Assembly (NCBI RefSeq): GCF_028737265.1
Contig: NZ_JAQZAK010000006.1
Coordinates: 124,001 to 188,000, forward strand
From: Actinomycetospora callitridis
Lineage (GTDB): Bacteria > Actinomycetota > Actinomycetes > Mycobacteriales > Pseudonocardiaceae
Length of the DNA stretch: 64,000 bases
Direction of reading: 5' to 3'
Both the position numbers and the translations under genes were made by a program. The stretch's first letter is position 1, and each line of letters begins with the position of its first letter. Under the pieces are notes generated by a model. The model was not told where the DNA came from, made no database searches, and saw nothing but the letters and a program-made list of their open reading frames with translations. Below are positions 59,581 through 64,000 of the stretch, piece by piece.

Positions 59581-61452
59581 TCACCGGCGTCGACGCAGCC
59601 CCGAGGCCCGTCCGATCGGCCGGGCGATCGCGGCCCGGACGGCGTCCTCGCTGCCGACGAGCCGCACCTTCGTCCGGGCGCGGGTGACCGCCGTGTAGAG
59701 CAGCTCGCGGGTCAGCAGCGGCGACTCGGCGGGGGGCAGGATCACCGAGACGCGGGCGAACTGGCTGCCCTGGGCACGGTGCACGGTCATCGCGTGCACG
59801 GTCGCGATGCCGTCGAGCAGGGCCGGCGCGATCTCCACCGGCGCCCCGCCGCGGGCGAACACCGCGCGGGCACCCCGGGGCGTGGAGATCACCACCCCGG
59901 TGTCGCCGTTGTAGATGCCGCGGTCGTGGTCGTTGGCCGTCACCAGCAGCGGGCGTCCGGGGTACCACTCCTCGTCACGGTCGGCGACGGGCCCGGCCTC
60001 GAGCACCCAGCGCTCGACGTCGGCGGCCCACCGGGTGACGCCCCACGGGCCGCGTCGGTGCGCGCACAGCAGGCGGTGCTCGTCGAGGCGCGTGAGGGCG
60101 AGCGACGCGTCACCGTCCAGCGCGGCGAGCTCGGTCTCGGCGGCACCGCCGACGACCTCCTCGCGCAGCTCCCGCAGGCCGCCCGGATCGCGGGTGGTGA
60201 GGTCGGCGTCCTCGACGAACACCACGTCGTGGTGCCCGGCGCGCAGGGCGGCGACCGCGGCGTCAGCGTCGCCCTCACGGATCGCGGCGGCGAGCGTGGC
60301 GATGGTGCCGTGGAACCTCCAGGTGCGGTCGAGCACCGTCACCCCGCCCCGCACCGGCGGGCCCGGCGCGCCGACGCGTTCCAGGGTCCGGTCGAACACC
60401 GGCTCCGGGTCGGCGGGCGCCGCGACGAGGTCACCGAGCACCGCGCCCGCCTCGACCGAGGCGAGCTGGTCGGGGTCGCCGACGAGCACGAGCCGGGCGT
60501 CGGGCCGCACGGCCTCGAGCAGCCGGGCCATGAGCGTCAGCGACACCATCGACGTCTCGTCGACCACCACCACGTCGAAGGGCAGGTGCCGGTGGCGGTC
60601 GTGGCGGAACCGCGACGACCCGCGGATCGGCCCGAGCAGGCGGTGGATCGTCGAGGCGGAGAGCCCCGTGATGCGCGCGCGGTCGGCGTCCGGGAGGTCG
60701 ACCTCGGCGAGCGCCTCCGACAGCCGCGCGGCCGCCTTGCCGGTGGGGGCGGCCAGCGCGATGCGCAGCGACGGGTCCTGGTCGCGCAGCACCGCGAGCA
60801 GCGTCGCGACGGTGGTGGTCTTGCCGGTGCCGGGGCCGCCGGCGAGCACGCTGGTCCAGCGCAGCGTGCACACGGCGACGGCGCGGCGCTGCGCGTCGTC
60901 GGGCGCGCCGTCACCACCCTCCCGGGCGCGGAAGAGGCGGTCGAGCGCGACGTGGAGCCGCTCCTCGTCGACCTCCGGGGGCGGGGCGGCGGCGCGCTGC
61001 GCGAGGGTGGCGCGGACCTGCTCCTCCTGGCGCCAGTACCGGTCGAGGTAGAGCAGGCCGTCGACCAGCCGCAGCGGGCGCCCGGCCGCGGTGGCGGCGT
61101 CGTCGGCGACCAGGGGCGACGCGGCGACGGCCGCGGTCCACGGGGCGGGGTCGGGCCACGGCAGGTCCGAGGTGTCGACGACCTCGTCGCCCTCGGCCAG
61201 CACCGTCCGGTCGACGGCGGCGAGGTCCAGGCACACCGACCCGGCCCGCAGCGCGCGCACCACCAGGGCGGCGGCGAGCAGGACCTGCTCGTCGTCCTCG
61301 CCGCCGAGGCGCCCGAGACGGCGCGCGACGTGGACGTCGGTGGGCGCCAGGACGCCGCGCATGTTGAACGCGGCGAGCAGGCCCGTGGCCCGCGTCGCGA
61401 AGCGGATGCCGTCCTCGGCGAGGAGATCGCCGACCACGGTCGGCGCGCTCAC
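59581..61452 (-). CDS. recD: Exonuclease V alpha subunit RecD
   Basis: A 623-residue superfamily 1 helicase (5'-3'). Walker A is VLAGGPGTGKTTTVATLLAV. Other helicase motifs: AAPTGKAAARLSEAL, VVVDETSMVSLTLMARLL (DE motif II), RLVLVGDPDQLASVEAGAVL and the C-terminal VHAMTVHRAQGSQFARVSVI with LLYTAVTRARTKVRLVGSED. The GTG start overlaps the recB stop by 4 nt. RecD is the fast motor subunit of RecBCD, which resects double-strand ends and degrades foreign DNA. Confidence 0.93.
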   Translation of the reverse strand: MSAPTVVGDLLAEDGIRFATRATGLLAAFNMRGVLAPTDVHVARRLGRLGGEDDEQVLLAAALVVRALRAGSVCLDLAAVDRTVLAEGDEVVDTSDLPWPDPAPWTAAVAASPLVADDAATAAGRPLRLVDGLLYLDRYWRQEEQVRATLAQRAAAPPPEVDEERLHVALDRLFRAREGGDGAPDDAQRRAVAVCTLRWTSVLAGGPGTGKTTTVATLLAVLRDQDPSLRIALAAPTGKAAARLSEALAEVDLPDADRARITGLSASTIHRLLGPIRGSSRFRHDRHRHLPFDVVVVDETSMVSLTLMARLLEAVRPDARLVLVGDPDQLASVEAGAVLGDLVAAPADPEPVFDRTLERVGAPGPPVRGGVTVLDRTWRFHGTIATLAAAIREGDADAAVAALRAGHHDVVFVEDADLTTRDPGGLRELREEVVGGAAETELAALDGDASLALTRLDEHRLLCAHRRGPWGVTRWAADVERWVLEAGPVADRDEEWYPGRPLLVTANDHDRGIYNGDTGVVISTPRGARAVFARGGAPVEIAPALLDGIATVHAMTVHRAQGSQFARVSVILPPAESPLLTRELLYTAVTRARTKVRLVGSEDAVRAAIARPIGRASGLRRRR

Positions 61453-64000
61453 CGCCGGCCCCCGTCGAGCAGGGAGCTGAGCTCGACGACGAGCGCGGCC
61501 GGCGGCGACCACGCGAACACACCGCACGTCGTACCGCCGACCACCGGGGTGTCCGGGCCGCACATGCCGCGCAGGAACAGGTAGAGCACGCCGCCCAGGT
61601 GGGTCGCGGGGTCGTAGCCGCGCAGCCGCCAGCGCAGGAACCGGTGCAGGGCGACCGCGTAGAGGATCGCCTGCAGGGGGTAGTGGGAGCCGATCATCGC
61701 GGTGGCCATCGCCGTCGGCCCGTAGTGCGCGGCGGTCAACGGCTCGCGACCGGTCGGGCCCACCGGCCCCAGCCAGTTCGTCTTGTAGTCGACGACGACG
61801 AACCGCCCGTCCGGGCCGCGCAGGACACCGTCGATGCTGCCGGTGAGGTAACCGCGCAGCACCTGGTCGCCGAGGCCGTGGGCCTGGTGCTCGAGGGCGT
61901 CGGGGTAGGCGGCGAGCGGATCGTCCGCCGGCAGGTGGCGGCGCAGGAGCGCCGCGACGGCGGCGAGCGTCACCAGCGGCGTGTCCGCGCCCGCGCGGTC
62001 GCCGCCGGCGAGCGGGAGCTCGAAGTCGAGCTCGGCGAGCCGGTCGGCGGGGGTGACGTCCGCGAGGCTGGCCGGCCCGCCGCGCGGCAGCGGCGTGCGC
62101 ATCACCGGCAGGAGCGCCTCGGCGAGCGTCGTCGCGTCGACATCGGCGTGCGGGTGGTGCCGCAGCTCCTCGGTGGCCGCGGCGACGAGCGCGGCGTGCA
62201 GGTCGCCGGTGGCGGTGTCGACGGTCTCGAGCACGGAGTGCACGAGCGTGCCGAACGCCGCCCCGACGGGCAGGTCCGCCATCGGGGACGGGACGGGCTC
62301 GACCTCGTCGGGGACCGGCGCCGCAGCGTCCTCCGGATCGTCCTCGTCGACGATCGTGCGCTCCTCGGGCTCGCTGACGGGCGCACCGGCGTGCGCGCCG
62401 GCGGTGAGCGAGGAGTACGACGAGCGCCGCCAGGCGAGGTCGAGGGGGCGGTCGAACGGGGCCGCGGCCAGGGCGTGGACGCGTCCCGCGGACGGGACGA
62501 AGGGCACCGCCGTGCGCGGCTCGACCCGCTCGACGGCGATGTCGTCCCCGGCCAGCACGCTCAGCTCCGCGAGGACACGCTCGTCCTCGACCACCGGGTA
62601 CGCGCCGTCGGGGCTGGTGCCCGGGGCGGGCCGCCCGAGGAACAGGCGCTGCACCGCCGAGTTCGCGGTGGTGGTCGCGGGCGCCCACCAGCACACGACC
62701 TGGCCCTGCGCGCGGGTCAGCGCGACGTAGAGCAGGCGCAGGTCCTCGCCGTCGTCCTCGGCGCGCGCCGCGGCGACGTGCTCGGGCCACGCGGGGTCGT
62801 CCTGCCCGCCGACCGCGCGCACCCGCCGGCCGTGCTCGTCGTGGTGGGTGACGACGGTCGGGGTGTCGGAGACCCAGCGGTCCCACCCGAACGGCACGTA
62901 GACCACCGGGAACTCGAGGCCCTTGCATTTGTGCACGGTGAGCACCTGGACCGCGCTGGCGTCGGAGTCGAGCCGCCGGCTGCGCTCGGGACGCAGCTCG
63001 CCGGTGCCCGCGGCGGCCTCGGCCATGCGCGCGCGGAGCCACTCGACCAGCGCGACGACGCCGAGACGCGACTCGACCGCCGCGGCGTGCAGGACCTGGC
63101 CGATGTGGCGGATGTCGGTGATGCGCCGCTCGCCGTCGACGCGGGCGAGCACCCGCGCGGCGAGCCCGGTCTCCGCCGCCACGGCCTCGAGGAAGGCCGC
63201 GACGCCGCGGTCGTGCAGCGCGGCGCCCCACCGTCGCAGCATCCCGCCGACCTCGGGCAGGACGGCGTCGGCGTGGGCATCGAGGTCGACGGCGGCGTGC
63301 CCGAGGAACACCGTGAGCGCGGCCGCCCGGACCCGTCCCGTGCGGCCCGGCTGCTCGACGGCCTCGAGCAGCGTCAGCCACTCCTCGGCGCTCTCGGTGG
63401 CGAACACGCTGGTGGCCCCGGCGAGGACCGAGGGCACGCCCGCGACGGCGAGGGCCTCGCGCACCAGGCCCGCCTGCGCGTTGGTGCGCACGAGCACCGC
63501 GACGTCGCCCGGGCCGAGCGACGGGTCCTCCCGGCCGTCCTCCCAGCGGGAGTCGGCGGCGACCAGCTCGGCGACGTCGGCGGCCAGGTCGGCCGCGATC
63601 CGCTCGCGGACCGGGCCGACCATCGGGAGCCCGGTCTTCCAGTGCGACCGCAGACCGGCCCGCGGGAGCACCCGCAGGCGGAACGGCGCCGGCCGGGGCG
63701 CGCCGACGAGCCTGCGCGTCGGGTGCGCGGACTCGACCCGCGGCACGACGATCTTCTCGTCGCCCAGCGCGGCGCCCCCGAAGACGGTGTCCAGGGCGCG
63801 CACCAGCGGCTCGTCACTGCGCCAGTTCTTCGTCAGCCCCTCGCGCGTGCCCGCGGTCTCGACGGCCTGCAGGTAGCTGACGACGTCGGCGCCGCGGAAG
63901 GCGTAGATCGCCTGCTTCGGGTCGCCGATGAAGGTCAGCGCCGTCGGCCGGTCCGCGGACTCCTCGTGGAACGCCGCCCGCAGGATGTCCCACTGGATGG
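61449..64000 (-). CDS. recB: Exonuclease V beta subunit RecB, C-terminal part
   Basis: The gene continues past the right end of the window, so its N-terminal part, including Walker A, is missing. Visible motifs: TFIGDPKQAIYAFRGADVVS (helicase motif III/IV), NWRSDEPLVRALD, VQVLTVHKCKGLEFPVVYVP and LRLLYVALTRAQGQVVCWW (motif VI). The C-terminal nuclease domain has Asp in LRGPDGRFVVVDYKTNW with the catalytic D-x-K pair and a conserved Glu/Gln region after it. RecB unwinds 3'-5' and holds the only nuclease centre of RecBCD. recC is expected upstream of it, out of view. Confidence 0.93.
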   Translation of the reverse strand, partial: IQWDILRAAFHEESADRPTALTFIGDPKQAIYAFRGADVVSYLQAVETAGTREGLTKNWRSDEPLVRALDTVFGGAALGDEKIVVPRVESAHPTRRLVGAPRPAPFRLRVLPRAGLRSHWKTGLPMVGPVRERIAADLAADVAELVAADSRWEDGREDPSLGPGDVAVLVRTNAQAGLVREALAVAGVPSVLAGATSVFATESAEEWLTLLEAVEQPGRTGRVRAAALTVFLGHAAVDLDAHADAVLPEVGGMLRRWGAALHDRGVAAFLEAVAAETGLAARVLARVDGERRITDIRHIGQVLHAAAVESRLGVVALVEWLRARMAEAAAGTGELRPERSRRLDSDASAVQVLTVHKCKGLEFPVVYVPFGWDRWVSDTPTVVTHHDEHGRRVRAVGGQDDPAWPEHVAAARAEDDGEDLRLLYVALTRAQGQVVCWWAPATTTANSAVQRLFLGRPAPGTSPDGAYPVVEDERVLAELSVLAGDDIAVERVEPRTAVPFVPSAGRVHALAAAPFDRPLDLAWRRSSYSSLTAGAHAGAPVSEPEERTIVDEDDPEDAAAPVPDEVEPVPSPMADLPVGAAFGTLVHSVLETVDTATGDLHAALVAAATEELRHHPHADVDATTLAEALLPVMRTPLPRGGPASLADVTPADRLAELDFELPLAGGDRAGADTPLVTLAAVAALLRRHLPADDPLAAYPDALEHQAHGLGDQVLRGYLTGSIDGVLRGPDGRFVVVDYKTNWLGPVGPTGREPLTAAHYGPTAMATAMIGSHYPLQAILYAVALHRFLRWRLRGYDPATHLGGVLYLFLRGMCGPDTPVVGGTTCGVFAWSPPAALVVELSSLLDGGRR

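Overview
The window is about 64 kb of very GC-rich DNA, densely packed, with many GTG starts, a mycothiol-dependent-type enzyme (MDMPI fold), a GTP-dependent PEP carboxykinase, IniA-like dynamins and an NYN/trmB/pckG neighbourhood. These point to an actinobacterium, most likely of the Pseudonocardiales; the genus cannot be fixed from the sequence alone. I see no rRNA, tRNA, CRISPR array, transposase, integrase or prophage block. No gene-free stretch exceeds about 220 bases.

Layout. 1-9.5 kb: the end of a lytic-transglycosylase-like gene, an SDR enzyme, a short HTH regulator, a frameshifted SnoaL-like gene, prpE, a marR/MFS pair, an amidohydrolase and a two-component system. 9.5-13 kb: a minus-strand run with an SRPBCC protein, an NYN-domain protein, trmB and two small conserved proteins. 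13-20.6 kb: a plus-strand run holding a dynamin-like GTPase, a second dynamin-like protein with a broken P-loop and a membrane hairpin, a small Asp-rich protein, the TldD/TldE pair and a sirtuin. 20.8-25.2 kb: pckG facing ybdD-cstA. 25.3-30 kb: a phosphodiesterase-like protein, an ankyrin protein and the proton-translocating transhydrogenase pntAB. 30-37.4 kb: an AlkD-like protein, an LLM flavoprotein, and a nitrate assimilation operon (nitrate reductase, unknown small protein, nirB, nirD). 37.4-46.2 kb: an MDMPI protein, a lipidless membrane-anchored DUF4190/DUF4352-like protein, a quinone oxidoreductase, an archaeal-type valS, a Cys-less HesB-like protein, an odd wHTH protein with DNA-hairpin-encoded repeats and a hemerythrin. 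46.2-52.9 kb: an Hsp70-like membrane protein, a MacS-type two-component pair, a PadR regulator set between its two probable targets, and a SirB1-type protein. 53-59.5 kb: a secreted amidase, EcsC-like protein, carboxylesterase and a dicarboxylate carrier. 59.6 kb to the end: recD and the C-terminal part of recB.

How parts work together. pckG, cstA/ybdD and prpE suggest use of organic acids, peptides or pyruvate with gluconeogenesis. The nitrate operon carries nitrate to ammonium. PntAB links proton motive force to NADPH. RecB/RecD are part of a RecBCD enzyme whose recC should lie just outside.

The strongest unexplained signals are three families of dispersed inverted repeats that sit on stop codons, between genes, or in frame inside a coding sequence; a PadR operator series with 14-bp phasing; a five-gene dynamin-TldD/E array; and a recurrent TANNNT hexamer 6 to 9 nt before start codons, indicating leaderless transcripts.
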